DNA of 64,000 bases from Streptococcaceae bacterium (GTDB lineage: Bacteria > Bacillota > Bacilli > Lactobacillales > Streptococcaceae): assembly GCA_022484805.1 (NCBI GenBank), contig JAKVKP010000012.1, positions 1 to 64,000 on the forward strand. The letters are read 5' to 3'. The notes beneath the pieces are model-generated. The model was given only the letters and a program-made list of their open reading frames with translations. It was not told the origin of the DNA and made no database searches. Below, one piece after another: positions 1-10,247 of the stretch. The stretch's first letter is position 1, and every line of letters starts with the position of its first letter. A program made the position numbers and the translations under genes.

Positions 1-175
1 ATGCTGAAAGTTTTCATGCCGACTGGTCGAAGGTTGCTTATTGTTTTCAATGATTGAAAATCATAAATCGTATAATACGCGTTAAGTATTTTAAGTGATT
101 GGATTATCCAATAATTTAGGTGGTACAGCGGATAAATTCGCCCTAATCAACATTAGTTGATTGGGGTTTTTTTGA
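1..175 (+). promoter_or_regulatory. T-box leader (3' part), probably for the valS operon
   Basis: The stretch AGGTGGTACAGCGG at 118-131, followed by CCCTAA at 141-146, is a T-box antiterminator: the AGG and CCT flanks pair across the bulge that binds the tRNA acceptor end. The competing terminator is CCCTAATCAAC/GTTGATTGGGG (141-166, loop ATTA) followed by seven T residues. A small hairpin at 102-116 sits where stem III is expected. Stem I and the specifier codon are not clearly visible and may start before the window. The next genes are two small ORFs and then valS with no second leader, so the cognate tRNA is inferred to be tRNA-Val. Confidence 0.75.
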
Positions 176-189
176 ATATAGGGGAATAG

Positions 190-618
190 ATGAAAAAGGA
201 TAAATTCTATTTATATTATTTTATTTTATATTTATTAACTGTTATTATAACGATTCAAATCAATTACCTTAATCCGCTTCAAGTAATGCGTTCTAAAGCG
301 TATGATTTCAATGCGTATTATTTTAGTAGAATTATAATTATTTTCTTGATTTTTGCGCTATTTTATTTAGTGCCATTACTGCTTGGCTATTGGTTTAAAA
401 AGAGTTATTTTCTTTGGCAAATAACCTATCCGGTTTTAATTTGTGGCTACCTTTTTATTGAGAACACTTTTTTTGCTAGTGAGAAATGGCGCGGTCTCTT
501 TCTGGAACCTATTTTCTGGCAAGATAGTTGGTATCTGGCAGTTGCGATTGTAGCAGTTGCAACTGTTGTTTCAATACCTATTAGTTTGGGATCGGCGCAT
601 ATTGGAAAGAAAAATTAG
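190..618 (+). CDS. small polytopic membrane protein, unknown function
   Basis: The 142-residue protein starts at an ATG preceded by AGGGGA. It has about four hydrophobic segments (roughly residues 8-25, 47-67, 76-92 and 113-134) and a basic C-terminus, so it is an integral membrane protein. I recognise no family. It lies 15 bases after the T-box terminator and 11 bases before the next ORF, so it should be the first gene of a charged-tRNA-controlled transcript that ends in valS. That context is the only functional hint. A real gene is likely from its RBS and tight packing. Confidence 0.7.
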   Translation: MKKDKFYLYYFILYLLTVIITIQINYLNPLQVMRSKAYDFNAYYFSRIIIIFLIFALFYLVPLLLGYWFKKSYFLWQITYPVLICGYLFIENTFFASEKWRGLFLEPIFWQDSWYLAVAIVAVATVVSIPISLGSAHIGKKN

Positions 619-629
619 GAGGCGTCTCA

Positions 630-1097
630 ATGGATAAACAAGAACTTTTAAAGATTATTGAAGAAATAGAAGAGATTGCAGATGAACAGATTTTAGTAAA
701 ATTAGAACGTCTTAAGGGATTAATTAATAAAGCACCGAAAAGTAAAACGATTCATCGTTTTAATAAACGATTTGCTGAAATGCCACTATATATTAATTAT
801 CAAGGTATCAAGGCAACCGTATTCTGGGAAAAGAATAATCAAATGCGTATTTTAAAAGGTGCAAATTTGAAAAAAGATTTTACTTTGACTGCTAAAGGTG
901 AGAAATCGTTTTCAGATAAATTTGGTGAGTCACTGAGGTTAGAAAATCATTCAGCAATTCGTGATTTTATACTTATTGAGGATGTTGTATTAAAATCTGT
1001 AAACGAGGTCGGCTTATTTTTATATTTTGGTGGTACCAACTCTTGGCAAGTATTAATGAATGAACAGGGACAAACGTTAGATGAGTTAAGCAAATAA
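630..1097 (+). CDS. DUF4357-like protein
   Basis: A 155-residue soluble protein with an acidic, helical N-terminus (residues 1-35). The C-terminal half (about 70-155) resembles DUF4357: an ILKGA start, a central Lys/Ser-rich stretch and an ending of the type NSWQVLMNEQGQTLDEL, like the family's GW...DGKTLDEL ending. DUF4357 often sits at the C-terminus of nuclease or restriction-related proteins, but here it has no catalytic partner domain. The RBS is AGGAGG. It sits between the membrane protein and valS, 43 bases before valS, so it is probably co-transcribed with it. The family call is from memory of the pattern. Confidence 0.65.
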   Translation: MDKQELLKIIEEIEEIADEQILVKLERLKGLINKAPKSKTIHRFNKRFAEMPLYINYQGIKATVFWEKNNQMRILKGANLKKDFTLTAKGEKSFSDKFGESLRLENHSAIRDFILIEDVVLKSVNEVGLFLYFGGTNSWQVLMNEQGQTLDELSK

Positions 1098-1140
1098 TAA
1101 TAAAAATATATAATGAATTAATTATAAATAAGGAGTTATG

Positions 1141-3777
1141 ATGACAGAAAATTTATCGACAAAATATCAACCGAACGAGGTTGAGGCAGGCAAATATCAG
1201 TGGTGGTTAGCACAAGATTTCTTTAAACCGAGTGGAGATAAGCAGGCAAAACCTTATTCAATTGTGATTCCACCACCAAACGTAACTGGGAAATTGCATT
1301 TAGGTCACGCTTGGGATACTACTTTACAGGATATTTTGATTCGTCAAAAAAGAATGCAAGGATTTGACACTCTCTGGTTACCCGGAATGGATCACGCAGG
1401 GATTGCAACTCAGGCGAAGGTTGAGGCAAGACTTGCTGAAGATGGTATTTCTCGTTATGATTTAGGTCGCGAAAAATTTTTAGACAAGGCTTGGGCATGG
1501 AAGGATGAATATGCAGCCACCATTAAATCACAGTGGGGCAAACTAGGCCTATCACTAGATTATTCTCGTGAACGTTTTACGTTAGATGATGGCCTGTCAG
1601 ACGCAGTACGTACTGTATTCGTAACGCTATATGAAAAGGGTTGGATTTATCGCGGTGAAAAGTTAATCAACTGGGATCCGAAGGCGAGAACAGCACTTTC
1701 TGATATTGAAGTGATTCATAAGGATATTAACGGTGCCTTTTATCATATTAATTATGAGTTAACTGATGGCTCAGGTTTTGTCGAAATTGCGACAACACGT
1801 CCGGAAACATACTTGGGAGATACAGCAGTTATTGTCAATCCAGAAGATGAACGCTATCAACATTTAATTGGTAAAACAGTTAAGCTTCCGATTATTGACC
1901 GTGAAATTCCAATACTTGCAGATGAGCATGCAGATATGGAAAAAGGAACCGGTATCGTAAAAATCACGCCAGCCCACGATCCAAATGACTTTGAGGTGGC
2001 ATTACGCCATGATTTACCAATGATTAATATGATGAACGATGATGGCACGATTAATCATGAGGGTGGCAAATATGAAGGCTTAGATCGCTTTGAAGCACGT
2101 AAGCAAATTGTTCAAGATTTAAAAGTACTTGGTTTATTGGTAGCCGTTAAAGAAACTGTTCATCAAGTTGGTCACTCAGAACGCAGTGGGGCAATTGTTG
2201 AGCCACGTCTTTCGACGCAATGGTTTGTGAAAATGGACGAATTGGCAAAACAGGCGATTGAAAATCAAGCAACTGAGCAAGCGTTAGAATTTTTCCCACC
2301 ACGTTTTAATCAAACCTTTACTCGCTGGATGGAAAATGTACATGACTGGGTTATTTCGCGTCAATTATGGTGGGGGCATCAGATTCCTGCATGGTATCAC
2401 AAAGTAACAGGCGAAACTTACGTTGGTATGGAAGCACCGACTGATATTGAAAACTGGACGCAAGATCCAGATGTCCTAGATACTTGGTTTTCGTCAGCGC
2501 TTTGGCCTTTTTCAACAATGGGCTGGCCGAATACGGACGCAGAGGATTTTAAACGTTATTTCCCGACCTCGACCTTAGTAACTGGCTATGATATTATCTT
2601 CTTTTGGGTGAGTCGGATGATTTTCCAAAGCCTTGAGTTTACAGGTGAAAGACCGTTTAAAAATGTATTGATTCACGGATTGATTCGTGACGAAGATGGG
2701 CGTAAGATGAGTAAATCACTTGGCAATGGAATTGACCCAATGGACGTGATTGAAAAATATGGAGCGGATTCTCTGCGTTGGTTCTTGATTAATGGCTCTG
2801 CACCGGGTCAAGATATTCGTTTTAGTTATGAAAAAATGGATGCTTCTTGGAATTTCATTAATAAAATTTGGAATGTATCACGTTACATCATTATGAATGT
2901 AGAAGATTTGACAATCGAAGAACTTGATTTTGCTAAAAATCGTAATGCAACGGATGACTGGATTTTAACTCGTCTTAATGAAACAATTGAATCGGTTACT
3001 CACCTTTTTGATAAGTTTGAATTTAGCGAAGCTGGTCGTGTCCTTTATAATTTTATTTGGGATGAATTTGCCGATTGGTATATTGAATTGACTAAAGAAG
3101 TGCTATATGGTGATGATGAAGCAGCAAAACTGACAACCAAATCAGTTTTAGTTTATGTTTTAGATAATGTTTTGCGACTCTTGCATCCAATCATGCCATT
3201 TGTAACCGAAGAAATTTGGCAAAAAATTCCACATTCAGGTGATAGTATTGTTATTGCAGAATATCCAACGATTAATTCAGAGCTAAATCATCCTGAAGCA
3301 ACCGCAGGTGTTGAAGCACTTAAAGAGCTGATTCGAGCAGTTCGTAATATCAGAAGTGAAGTGAATACACCGCTTTCTAAAAAAATTAAGTTATTAATAC
3401 AAACGAAGGACAATCAATTAAAAAATTTCTTAATTAATAACAAAAATTATATTGCACGGTTTACTAATCCAGAAATTTTAGAAATTAGTGATTCAATTGA
3501 AATCCCTAAATTAGCAATGAGCGCGGTTTTAACTGGGGCAGAAATCTATTTACCTCTTGCCGATTTAATCAATGTGGAAGAAGAACTTGCTCGTCTTGGT
3601 AAGGAACTTGACAAGTGGACAAAAGAGGTCGAAAGAGTTAATAAAAAACTTTCTAATGATAAATTTGTCAATTCGGCACCAGAAAAAGTGGTTCAAAGTG
3701 AGCGAGCTAAGCAGGCTGATTATTTAGCTAAGCAAGCTGCTGTTCAATCACGGATTGCAGAATTAAAGGCGCTTTAA
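1141..3777 (+). CDS. valS: valine--tRNA ligase
   Basis: Charges tRNA-Val with valine in the cytoplasm. It is a class I synthetase of 878 residues, normal for the family. The HIGH box is HLGH near residue 51 and KMSKS is near residue 522. The CP1 editing domain lies between them, with the usual TTRPET and [10 protein letters not shown] motifs. The C-terminal anticodon-binding domain ends in the ValRS coiled-coil arm rich in Lys and Glu. Two adjacent ATGs exist (1138, 1141); the second gives better spacing (5 bases) from AGGAG. It has no leader of its own and is probably controlled by the T-box at the left edge. Confidence 0.96.
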   Translation: MTENLSTKYQPNEVEAGKYQWWLAQDFFKPSGDKQAKPYSIVIPPPNVTGKLHLGHAWDTTLQDILIRQKRMQGFDTLWLPGMDHAGIATQAKVEARLAEDGISRYDLGREKFLDKAWAWKDEYAATIKSQWGKLGLSLDYSRERFTLDDGLSDAVRTVFVTLYEKGWIYRGEKLINWDPKARTALSDIEVIHKDINGAFYHINYELTDGSGFVEIATTRPETYLGDTAVIVNPEDERYQHLIGKTVKLPIIDREIPILADEHADMEKGTGIVKITPAHDPNDFEVALRHDLPMINMMNDDGTINHEGGKYEGLDRFEARKQIVQDLKVLGLLVAVKETVHQVGHSERSGAIVEPRLSTQWFVKMDELAKQAIENQATEQALEFFPPRFNQTFTRWMENVHDWVISRQLWWGHQIPAWYHKVTGETYVGMEAPTDIENWTQDPDVLDTWFSSALWPFSTMGWPNTDAEDFKRYFPTSTLVTGYDIIFFWVSRMIFQSLEFTGERPFKNVLIHGLIRDEDGRKMSKSLGNGIDPMDVIEKYGADSLRWFLINGSAPGQDIRFSYEKMDASWNFINKIWNVSRYIIMNVEDLTIEELDFAKNRNATDDWILTRLNETIESVTHLFDKFEFSEAGRVLYNFIWDEFADWYIELTKEVLYGDDEAAKLTTKSVLVYVLDNVLRLLHPIMPFVTEEIWQKIPHSGDSIVIAEYPTINSELNHPEATAGVEALKELIRAVRNIRSEVNTPLSKKIKLLIQTKDNQLKNFLINNKNYIARFTNPEILEISDSIEIPKLAMSAVLTGAEIYLPLADLINVEEELARLGKELDKWTKEVERVNKKLSNDKFVNSAPEKVVQSERAKQADYLAKQAAVQSRIAELKAL

Positions 3778-3815
3778 TTCATCAAGCTTGGCTTTAGTTC
3801 CCACAGATAATATCT

Positions 3816-3873
3816 AGCTATGAGACTTAAACGAACGATCCTAGGCTTTGCTTAATAAGCCTCATAGCTTTTA
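3816..3873 (+). terminator. possible terminator after valS
   Basis: AGCTATGAG (3816-3824) and CTCATAGCT (3861-3869) form a perfect 9-bp stem with a long 36-base loop, followed by a short T-run (TTTTA). The large loop and short T-run make this only a moderate terminator. Confidence 0.45.
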
Positions 3874-3890
3874 TGAAGGAGAGATGAGTT

Positions 3891-4433
3891 TTGCGCATTA
3901 TTTCAGGTGAATATGGTGGTCGAAGGTTGAAGGCATTAGAGGGTGATAATACACGACCAACAACTGATAAGGTCAAGGAAAGTATGTTTAACATGATTGG
4001 TCCTTATTTTGATGGTGGGATCTGTTTAGACCTATTTGCCGGAAGTGGTGGTTTATCAATTGAGGCGGCTTCTAGAGGTATTGAGCGGGCAATTTTAATT
4101 GAAAAACACCCAAAGGCAATACAAGTAATACATCACAATATTGCGATTACTAAGGCGCCTGAAAAATTTCAGGTATTGCGAAGTACAGCTAATCAATATA
4201 TTGATAATTTTGCTGAAGATTTTCAATTTGATTTAGTTTTTTTTGATCCACCATATCGTTTACAGGAGATTGAAAAGCAAATTGCTAAACTGGAGGCAAA
4301 ATCAATGCTATCAGAAGATTGTGAAATTGTTTGTGAAACGGATGCTAAAATTGTGCTTTCTGATGTTGGCGCATACACAATCAGGAAACGACAAGTTTAT
4401 GGTACGATTGCAGTGACCATTTATACAAAGTGA
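3891..4433 (+). CDS. rsmD: 16S rRNA (guanine(966)-N(2))-methyltransferase
   Basis: Methylates the exocyclic amine of G966 in 16S rRNA using SAM. The 180-residue protein has the family start [12 protein letters not shown], the SAM-binding loop [14 protein letters not shown] (about 46-59) and the catalytic motif FFDPPY (about 120-125). The start is TTG, 8 bases after AAGGAGA; the nearby ATG at 3884 is out of frame. RsmD directly before coaD and a YlbL-type protease is a conserved Bacilli order. Confidence 0.95.
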   Translation: MRIISGEYGGRRLKALEGDNTRPTTDKVKESMFNMIGPYFDGGICLDLFAGSGGLSIEAASRGIERAILIEKHPKAIQVIHHNIAITKAPEKFQVLRSTANQYIDNFAEDFQFDLVFFDPPYRLQEIEKQIAKLEAKSMLSEDCEIVCETDAKIVLSDVGAYTIRKRQVYGTIAVTIYTK

Positions 4434-4488
4434 ATAAAGCTAATCTGTAAATTAACCTAGATTCAAGCGGATCTGAAAAGGAGACATG

Positions 4489-4977
4489 ATGAAAAAAGCA
4501 CTCTATGCAGGCAGTTTTGATATTTTAACCAAAGGCCATTTAGATATTATTCAACGTGGTGCACTTTTATTTGATCAATTATATATTGGTATTTTTTATA
4601 ATATTGAAAAAAAGGGGCTATTTTCAGTTCAAGAACGCCAAGCAATTCTTGAAAAATTAACACAGGGACTACCGAATATTAAAATTATTCAAAGTAGTGG
4701 TGAATTGACGGTTGATGTTGCAGAGCGATTAGATATTCAATATTTATTGCGTGGGATTCGTAATATGACGGATTATCAATATGAAACCGAGATGGCACGC
4801 TTCAATCATGAGATTAATCCAAAAGTTGAGACTGTATTTTTGCAAAGTCGTCCAGAATTTGAGCATATTAGCTCTTCAAGGATGAAGGAATTAATTCACT
4901 TTGGTGGTGAAATTGCAGATTATGTGCCACCACTTGTTGTTCAAAAATTGGAGGAAAAACGGATTGAAAAAGCATAA
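4489..4977 (+). CDS. coaD: phosphopantetheine adenylyltransferase
   Basis: Catalyses the penultimate step of coenzyme A synthesis, transferring AMP from ATP to 4'-phosphopantetheine. The nucleotidyltransferase motif AGSFDILTKGHLDII is at the N-terminus (TxGH) and the ISSSRMKELI motif is near residue 125. At about 162 residues it is a normal CoaD. Two ATGs overlap the RBS AAAGGAG; the second (4489) has better spacing. It overlaps the following protease gene by 14 bases, implying translational coupling. Confidence 0.95.
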   Translation: MKKALYAGSFDILTKGHLDIIQRGALLFDQLYIGIFYNIEKKGLFSVQERQAILEKLTQGLPNIKIIQSSGELTVDVAERLDIQYLLRGIRNMTDYQYETEMARFNHEINPKVETVFLQSRPEFEHISSSRMKELIHFGGEIADYVPPLVVQKLEEKRIEKA

Positions 4978-6001
4978 AGGTAGAATTATTTATGGTTTAG
5001 CGACTGTCATTATTATTTTAGGCTTTTTTTTACCACTCCCTTATTATATCGAGGGACCAGGTACAACAGAAGATTTAAAAAGCTTTGTAACTGTTGATGG
5101 TAAAAAAGATCAGGCAGATGGCTCGTTTTCTTTGACCTCAGTTTCTGTAAGTCAGGCAAGACCATTTACTCTTTTATTTTCAAAATTTAATGATTTTGAA
5201 GAGATTTTAACTAAGGAAGAATTGATGGGTGATCAAACCGATTCCGAATACGAAAGTATTCAGCGTTTCTACATGGAAACCTCTCAAAATATGGCGAAGC
5301 TGAATGCCCTTGAACTAGCTGGTAAATCCTACGATTTTAAATATTTAGGGGTTTATGTAATGGCAACAAGTAAGAATTCAACCTTTAAGGATGTATTACA
5401 GGTCGGTGATACTGTCAGCAAAATTGATGGTAACTCCTTTAAAAATACAGAGGCGCTAATGGCGTATGCTCAGAGTAAAACGGTTGGTGATAAGGTCACA
5501 ATTACCTATCAACAAAACGGTCAAACCAAAGAAGCTGATGGCAAGGTGATTCAGCTTGAAAATGGTAAGTCGGGCATTGGTATTACATTAATTGATCACA
5601 CTGAAATAACGAGCGATCCAACAATCAAAATTGATGCAGGCTCGATTGGTGGTCCTTCGGCAGGTTTAATGTTCACGCTTGAAACCTATCAAACGTTGAC
5701 AGGTAAGGATTTGAGAAATGGCAAAAAAATTGCCGGTACTGGTACGATTGATTCAGAAGGAACGGTTGGCCGAATCGGTGGGATAGATAAAAAAATTGCG
5801 ACAGCGGTTAAAAATAATGTCGATATTTTCTTTGCTCCAGATGATGAAATTACAGATGATATGAAAAAAGCGGATCCAGATATTAAGACGAATTATCAAG
5901 AAGCGATCGCTGCTAAAAAGAAATTAGGTGCAGATATTAAAATTGTACCGGTAAAAACGTTGAGTGATGCAGTTGATTACTTGGAAAATATGAATAAATA
6001 A
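4964..6001 (+). CDS. PDZ/Lon-like (S16) membrane protease, YlbL family
   Basis: A SepM/YlbL-type protease anchored by one N-terminal transmembrane helix (about residues 6-24). A PDZ domain follows (about 120-200), then a C-terminal Lon-type domain with the catalytic Ser in GGPSAGLMFTLE and the Lys in the GGIDKKIATAVKNN region. In Bacilli these enzymes process extracellular substrates such as signal peptides, or act on membrane proteins. I place the start at TTG 4964, 9 bases after GGAGG and inside the coaD 3' end, because the upstream ATG at 4901 would only translate coaD out of frame. About 345 residues. A strong terminator follows. Confidence 0.9.
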   Translation: MKKHKGRIIYGLATVIIILGFFLPLPYYIEGPGTTEDLKSFVTVDGKKDQADGSFSLTSVSVSQARPFTLLFSKFNDFEEILTKEELMGDQTDSEYESIQRFYMETSQNMAKLNALELAGKSYDFKYLGVYVMATSKNSTFKDVLQVGDTVSKIDGNSFKNTEALMAYAQSKTVGDKVTITYQQNGQTKEADGKVIQLENGKSGIGITLIDHTEITSDPTIKIDAGSIGGPSAGLMFTLETYQTLTGKDLRNGKKIAGTGTIDSEGTVGRIGGIDKKIATAVKNNVDIFFAPDDEITDDMKKADPDIKTNYQEAIAAKKKLGADIKIVPVKTLSDAVDYLENMNK

Positions 6002-6008
6002 GCTTACT

Positions 6009-6037
6009 GAGGCAGGATAAAATTCCTGCCTCTTTTT
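6009..6037 (+). terminator. rho-independent terminator
   Basis: GAGGCAGGA/TCCTGCCTC is a perfect 9-bp stem (6009-6017 with 6024-6032), loop TAAAAT, followed by T residues. It ends the rsmD-coaD-protease transcript. Confidence 0.9.
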
Positions 6038-6050
6038 GCCATTGCCACTT

Positions 6051-6205
6051 ACCTTACGAAAATTGTTTACAATTTGAGGCGGTTAGTGGCAAAGGTACTC
6101 AGCGTTCTTTCATTCAGTGCGCTCTGAAATCGCACTGAATGATTAGCTTTCGCTGAGCGCCATAAAGGTTACCTTACGAAAATTGTTTACAATTTGAGGC
6201 GGTTA
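6051..6205. repeat. 35-bp direct repeats flanking an imperfect hairpin
   Basis: A 35-bp sequence beginning ACCTTACGAAAATTG occurs at 6051-6085 and again at 6171-6205, spaced 120 bases. Each copy contains the palindrome AAATTG-TTTA-CAATTT. Between the copies an imperfect hairpin spans about 6098-6160, with ATTCAGTGCG/CGCACTGAAT inside and CTCAGCG/CGCTGAG outside. A partial, rearranged third copy (AGTGACAAAGGTACTCAGCG onward, then AATTTGAGGC) lies at about 6631-6668. No ORF with an RBS lies here. It looks like a degraded palindromic element. Confidence 0.75.
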
Positions 6206-6520
6206 TCTAAAAAGCTAAGAGTGCTTGTTTTGACATGCTCGAACGGTAGACAATTCATTTTCAAGATAAAGGAAACTTACCAATTCATTGGTTTAGTAGA
6301 CTTATCGATGATAAATGAATGTCTCGGGAGAGCATCGTCAAGCACTCGAAGCTAGATTATCTAAAAAGCTAAGAGTGCTTGTTTTGACATGCTCGAACGG
6401 TAGACAATTCATTTTCAAGATAAAGGAAACTTACCAATTCATTGGTTTAGTAGACTTATCGATGATAAATGAATGTCTCGGGAGAGCATCGTCAAGCACT
6501 CGAAGCTAGATTATCTAAAA
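6203..6520. repeat. 154-bp tandem repeat units, each an imperfect palindrome
   Basis: TTATCTAAAA recurs at 6203, 6357 and 6511, an exact 154-bp period. The first two units look identical and a third begins before diverging after AAAAAGCT. Within a unit the left arm (GAGTGCTTG...ATGCTC...AGACAATTCATTT...CCAAT) matches the reverse complement of the right arm (ATTGG...AAATGAATGTCT...GAGCAT...CAAGCACTC), so each unit can fold into a roughly 140-nt hairpin centred on CCAATTCATTGG. The 64-codon ORF across the repeats is not supported as a gene. Confidence 0.85.
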
Positions 6521-6792
6521 AGCTGAAACAGTTGTTTTGAGGTGTAGAAAATTAGGGATTTGGCGTAAGCGTGCAACGCACGTGCGTATCAATTGTCTAT
6601 TTTCCCAACCACAGACTGTTAAGGCTAGGTTAGTGACAAAGGTACTCAGCGTTCTTTCAATTTGAGGCCCAAGGCAAGCAAAAATTGATTAGTAGTAGCT
6701 GAGCCATCAAATAGTTTGAATTTGGAAACATTAGTATTTCGAGTTAGTTTCCAAACAATGATTGAAATTTTCAGAAAATACTGTTAAATTGA
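6521..6792. other. rest of the repeat-rich intergenic region
   Basis: It holds a CGTGC-AAC-GCACG hairpin near 6569-6581 and the partial third copy of the 6081-6121 sequence. Otherwise it is AT-rich, with no ORF that I would support. Confidence 0.5.
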
Positions 6793-6821
6793 TTTACAGA
6801 GTTATTTTTCTTCCGTATAAT
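6793..6821 (+). promoter_or_regulatory. sigma-A promoter of dapH
   Basis: TTTACA (6793-6798), a 17-base spacer and TATAAT (6816-6821), 37 bases before the dapH ATG. A near-consensus housekeeping promoter. Confidence 0.8.
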
Positions 6822-6857
6822 GAAAAGAAATAGATAAAATTAAGGAGACAACTGACG

Positions 6858-7559
6858 ATGAAGGCAGAGGAAATTATTCAATTTATCGGAAATGCAAAAA
6901 AACAGACGCCAGTTAAAGTTTATTTAAAAGGTGATTTAGCGAATATTGCGTTTTCTGATTCAATAAAAACATTTATTAATGGAGATACCGGCGTTATTTT
7001 TGGAAATTGGGATGAGATTTCTGCCATTTTAGAAGCGAATCAGGCAAAAATTACTGAACAGGTGATTGAAAATGATGGTCGTAATTCAGCTGTGCCAATG
7101 GTTGATAAAAAGCAATTCAATGCGCGAATCGAACCAGGTGCAATTATTCGTGATCAGGTTGAAATTGGTAATAATGCAGTTATCATGATGGGAGCAATTA
7201 TTAATATTGGTGCTGTTATTGGTGATGGCACAATGATTGATATGGGTGCAATCTTAGGTGGTCGTGCGACCGTTGGAAAAAATTGTCATGTCGGTGCAGG
7301 TGCTGTTTTAGCGGGTGTGATTGAGCCACCTTCTGCTGAGCCAGTAGTTATCGAAGATGGTGTTCTAATTGGTGCCAATGCGGTGGTTGTTGAGGGTGTT
7401 CGTGTTGGTGCAGGTGCTGTGGTTGCAGCAGGTGCAATTGTGCTTGAGGATGTTGCGCCAAATACGGTTGTGGCTGGTAGCCCAGCACGTGTGATTAAGA
7501 ATGTTGATGCCAAGACAAAAAGTAAAACCGAGTTAATGGATGAGTTGAGGAAATTGTAA
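6858..7559 (+). CDS. dapH: 2,3,4,5-tetrahydropyridine-2,6-dicarboxylate N-acetyltransferase
   Basis: Acetylates tetrahydrodipicolinate in the acetylase branch of the diaminopimelate/lysine pathway, feeding peptidoglycan and lysine synthesis. The 233-residue protein has the DapH N-terminal domain (about 1-85) and a left-handed beta-helix of hexapeptide repeats (about 90-215) with typical I-G-x-x-x-x spacing and the conserved [23 protein letters not shown] segment. The RBS AAGGAG precedes the ATG. The next gene is the deacetylase of the same branch, so together they supply two steps. Confidence 0.95.
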   Translation: MKAEEIIQFIGNAKKQTPVKVYLKGDLANIAFSDSIKTFINGDTGVIFGNWDEISAILEANQAKITEQVIENDGRNSAVPMVDKKQFNARIEPGAIIRDQVEIGNNAVIMMGAIINIGAVIGDGTMIDMGAILGGRATVGKNCHVGAGAVLAGVIEPPSAEPVVIEDGVLIGANAVVVEGVRVGAGAVVAAGAIVLEDVAPNTVVAGSPARVIKNVDAKTKSKTELMDELRKL

Positions 7560-7720
7560 TTATTTCTGTGGGCACTGTTCAATCTGATTTTAATCGAAGA
7601 TGAATGAGAAGTTCAGTTGAGAGTCTTTCGAACTGATTTTTAGATTGATTTGAAAAGTTTTAAATCGAAAGAGCTTAAGATTTTAATCGAGAGCTTTTTT
7701 TCGATATTAAGGAGAAATAA

Positions 7721-8845
7721 ATGAATTTAATTGAAATAAGGCGTGCCTTACATCAAATACCAGAAATTGGCTTAGAGGAATTTCAAACACACCAATTTTT
7801 AATGACTCAAATTGATGATTTGATTGCTGGCAAGCCATATATTGAAGTTCGGACGTGGCAAACTGGTATTTTGGTATTTATCAACGGTACTGCACCAACT
7901 AAAACGATTGGCTGGCGAACAGATATTGATGGCTTGCCGATTACTGAGGCAGTTGAGAGTCCCTTTAAATCTCAACGTGAAGGCTATATGCACGCTTGTG
8001 GGCATGATTTTCATATGACAATTGCACTTGGCTTGCTCGAAAAACTGAGTCAAAAACAGCCGAAAGAAAATCTACTATTTCTATTCCAGCCTGCTGAAGA
8101 AAATGAGGCGGGTGGCATGTTAATGTATGATGCGGGTGCATTTGAGAATTGGTTACCAGATGAGTTTTACGGTCTACATGTCAATCCGGAGCTACCAGTT
8201 GGCGCAATTGGCACTCGTATTGGAACATTATTTGCTGGAACCTGTGAGGTTCGAATCACTTTTAAAGGTAAGGGCGGTCACGCAGCATTTCCACATCGAG
8301 CAAACGATATGATTGTTGCGGCGAGTAATTTCATCACAACCGTTCAAACTTTGGTTTCTAGAAATGTTAATCCAATTGAAGGTGCTGTTGTCACCTTTGG
8401 CAGCTTTCATGCAGGGACAACTAATAATGTGATTGCAGAAAGTGCAGAGGTTTATGGTACAATTCGAACGCTAACACAGGAAATGAATCTTTTAACACAA
8501 AAGCGAATTCGAGAAATAGCAGAGGGTGTCGCACAAACCTTCGGTTGTCAAATTGAAATGACCTTGAATCAAAAGGGCTATTTGCCAGTTGAAAACAATC
8601 CCGAATTAACTGAAAAATTGATTAATTATTTTGAATTGCAACCACAGGTAGATTTACAAATTACTGAACCTGCCATGACTGGTGAGGATTTTGGTTATTT
8701 ACTTTCAAAGGTTAAAGGCACGATGTTTTGGTTAGGTGTTGATACACCATATGCGCTACACCATCCAAAATTTAATCCAAATGAAGCTGCTTTGGATTTT
8801 GCGGTCACTGAGATTGGTCAATTTTTAGCGATTAAAATCAAATAA
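7721..8845 (+). CDS. ykuR: N-acetyldiaminopimelate deacetylase (M20 peptidase family)
   Basis: Removes the acetyl group from N-acetyl-LL-diaminopimelate, the third step of the branch begun by DapH. The 374-residue M20-family protein has metal-binding motifs [10 protein letters not shown] (about 66-75), [10 protein letters not shown] (about 91-100), PAEENEAGG (about 125-133) and the final histidine in ALHHPKF. The dimerisation domain lies between. The RBS AAGGAG precedes the ATG. The roughly 160-base gap from dapH holds AT-rich sequence with weak inverted repeats and no clear terminator, so co-transcription is likely. Confidence 0.93.
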   Translation: MNLIEIRRALHQIPEIGLEEFQTHQFLMTQIDDLIAGKPYIEVRTWQTGILVFINGTAPTKTIGWRTDIDGLPITEAVESPFKSQREGYMHACGHDFHMTIALGLLEKLSQKQPKENLLFLFQPAEENEAGGMLMYDAGAFENWLPDEFYGLHVNPELPVGAIGTRIGTLFAGTCEVRITFKGKGGHAAFPHRANDMIVAASNFITTVQTLVSRNVNPIEGAVVTFGSFHAGTTNNVIAESAEVYGTIRTLTQEMNLLTQKRIREIAEGVAQTFGCQIEMTLNQKGYLPVENNPELTEKLINYFELQPQVDLQITEPAMTGEDFGYLLSKVKGTMFWLGVDTPYALHHPKFNPNEAALDFAVTEIGQFLAIKIK

Positions 8846-8877
8846 AATTATTTGTTTTAAGAATTGTCTGAAAATTT

Positions 8878-8887
8878 TTGCTATAAT
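8878..8887 (+). promoter_or_regulatory. extended -10 promoter of hom
   Basis: TTTTTGCTATAATTAGG gives an extended -10 (TGC before TATAAT at 8882-8887) with no good -35. The same TTTTTGCTATAAT string occurs before ridA. The implied start near 8894 leaves a usable leader only for the downstream ATG at 8927. Confidence 0.55.
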
Positions 8888-8926
8888 TAGGAAGATTAAT
8901 TTATGAAAGCATTGAAAGGTGAAAAA

Positions 8927-10216
8927 ATGACAAAACAAATTAAAATTGGCTTATTGGGTCTAGGTACAGTTGGTGGGGGTGTGCCAAACATCTTAAAGGC
9001 ACAAGCGGAAAAAATTAAGCAAAATGCTGGAATTGATATCGTCGTGGCTAAGGGCTTAGTTCGTGATGAGAGCGAAAAAGAATTACGAAAGAAGCAGTTT
9101 GATATTGAATTAACAACAAGCTATGATGAAATTGTTGGCGATCCAGAAATTGATATAGTGATTGAATTAATTGGTAAAATTGAGCCCGCTAAAACCTTTA
9201 TTAGTCGCGCTTTAGCAGCAGGTAAGCATGTTGTGACAGCGAATAAAGATTTGCTAGCACAGCATGGACCTGAATTGATTGCTTTAGCGGTTGAAAATAA
9301 TGTTGATTTATATTATGAAGCAAGTGTGGCTGGTGGTATTCCTATTTTAAGAACAATGGCTAATTCTTTGGCTGATGACGGCATTACGAAGGTACAAGGG
9401 ATTGTCAACGGCACAACCAATTATATGCTGACTAAAATGGTAGAGGAAGGTCAAGATTACGATGCTGTTTTAAAAAAAGCGCAAGAGCTTGGCTTTGCAG
9501 AAAGTGATCCAACAAATGACGTTGATGGTATTGATGCTGCATATAAAATGGTTATTTTAACTCAATTTGCCTATGGTATGGATATTAACTTATCAGATGT
9601 GGCACGTCGTGGTATTCGTCATGTCTCTAAGGATGATGTCGAAATGGGTCAAAAGCTTGGATATGTAATTAAATTGATTGGTGAAAGTGCATTAATTGAT
9701 GATAGTGTTTCGGCTGAAGTGGCACCAATGCTTGTGCCTGAGCAACACCCATTGGCAACGATTAAAAATGAAATGAATGCTGTATTTATTGAATCATACG
9801 GTGTCGGACAATCAATGTATTATGGACCGGGAGCTGGAAGTTTACCAACAGCAACCAGTATTTTGGCAGATGTGATTCAAATTGCTAAAAATATTGCAAA
9901 TGGTACAACTGGTTTAAAATTCAATCCATACCAAACTGAAACGAAATTAGCAGTTGATGATCAAGTTAAAGGCAAATATTATTTTGCTATCGAAACACCA
10001 GATAAAAAGGGTCAAATTTTGAAATTAGCAGAAATTTTCACAAATAATGACGCTAGCTTTGATCAAGTACTTCAACAAAAAGCGAATGGTGAAAAGGCTC
10101 GAGTTGTTGCGATTTCACATACTATTTCAAATGCGCAATTTAAAGCAATTAAGCTTGAAATAGAAGCGATTGAAGGCTTTAAATTAATTAATACGCTACG
10201 TGTTTTAGGTAAATAA
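8927..10216 (+). CDS. hom: homoserine dehydrogenase
   Basis: Reduces aspartate semialdehyde to homoserine for threonine and methionine. The N-terminal Rossmann domain has [13 protein letters not shown], followed by the catalytic domain ([46 protein letters not shown]) and a C-terminal ACT-like domain (from about residue 345), typical of feedback-regulated Hom. I chose ATG 8927 (MTKQIKIG...) over the in-frame ATG 8903 because it has AAGGTG at good spacing and the promoter sits only about 16 bases before 8903. thrB follows at once. Confidence 0.95.
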   Translation: MTKQIKIGLLGLGTVGGGVPNILKAQAEKIKQNAGIDIVVAKGLVRDESEKELRKKQFDIELTTSYDEIVGDPEIDIVIELIGKIEPAKTFISRALAAGKHVVTANKDLLAQHGPELIALAVENNVDLYYEASVAGGIPILRTMANSLADDGITKVQGIVNGTTNYMLTKMVEEGQDYDAVLKKAQELGFAESDPTNDVDGIDAAYKMVILTQFAYGMDINLSDVARRGIRHVSKDDVEMGQKLGYVIKLIGESALIDDSVSAEVAPMLVPEQHPLATIKNEMNAVFIESYGVGQSMYYGPGAGSLPTATSILADVIQIAKNIANGTTGLKFNPYQTETKLAVDDQVKGKYYFAIETPDKKGQILKLAEIFTNNDASFDQVLQQKANGEKARVVAISHTISNAQFKAIKLEIEAIEGFKLINTLRVLGK

Positions 10217-10247
10217 TTATAATATTAAGAATTTGAAGGAGTATTTT

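Noticed and set aside
6315-6509. 64-codon plus-strand ORF in the repeat block
   Set aside because: It is made of the 154-bp repeat sequence itself, has no RBS and repeats its own residues; an artefact of the repeat.
6203-6520. Possible CRISPR array
   Set aside because: The repeats are 154 bp in direct tandem with no unique spacers and no cas genes.
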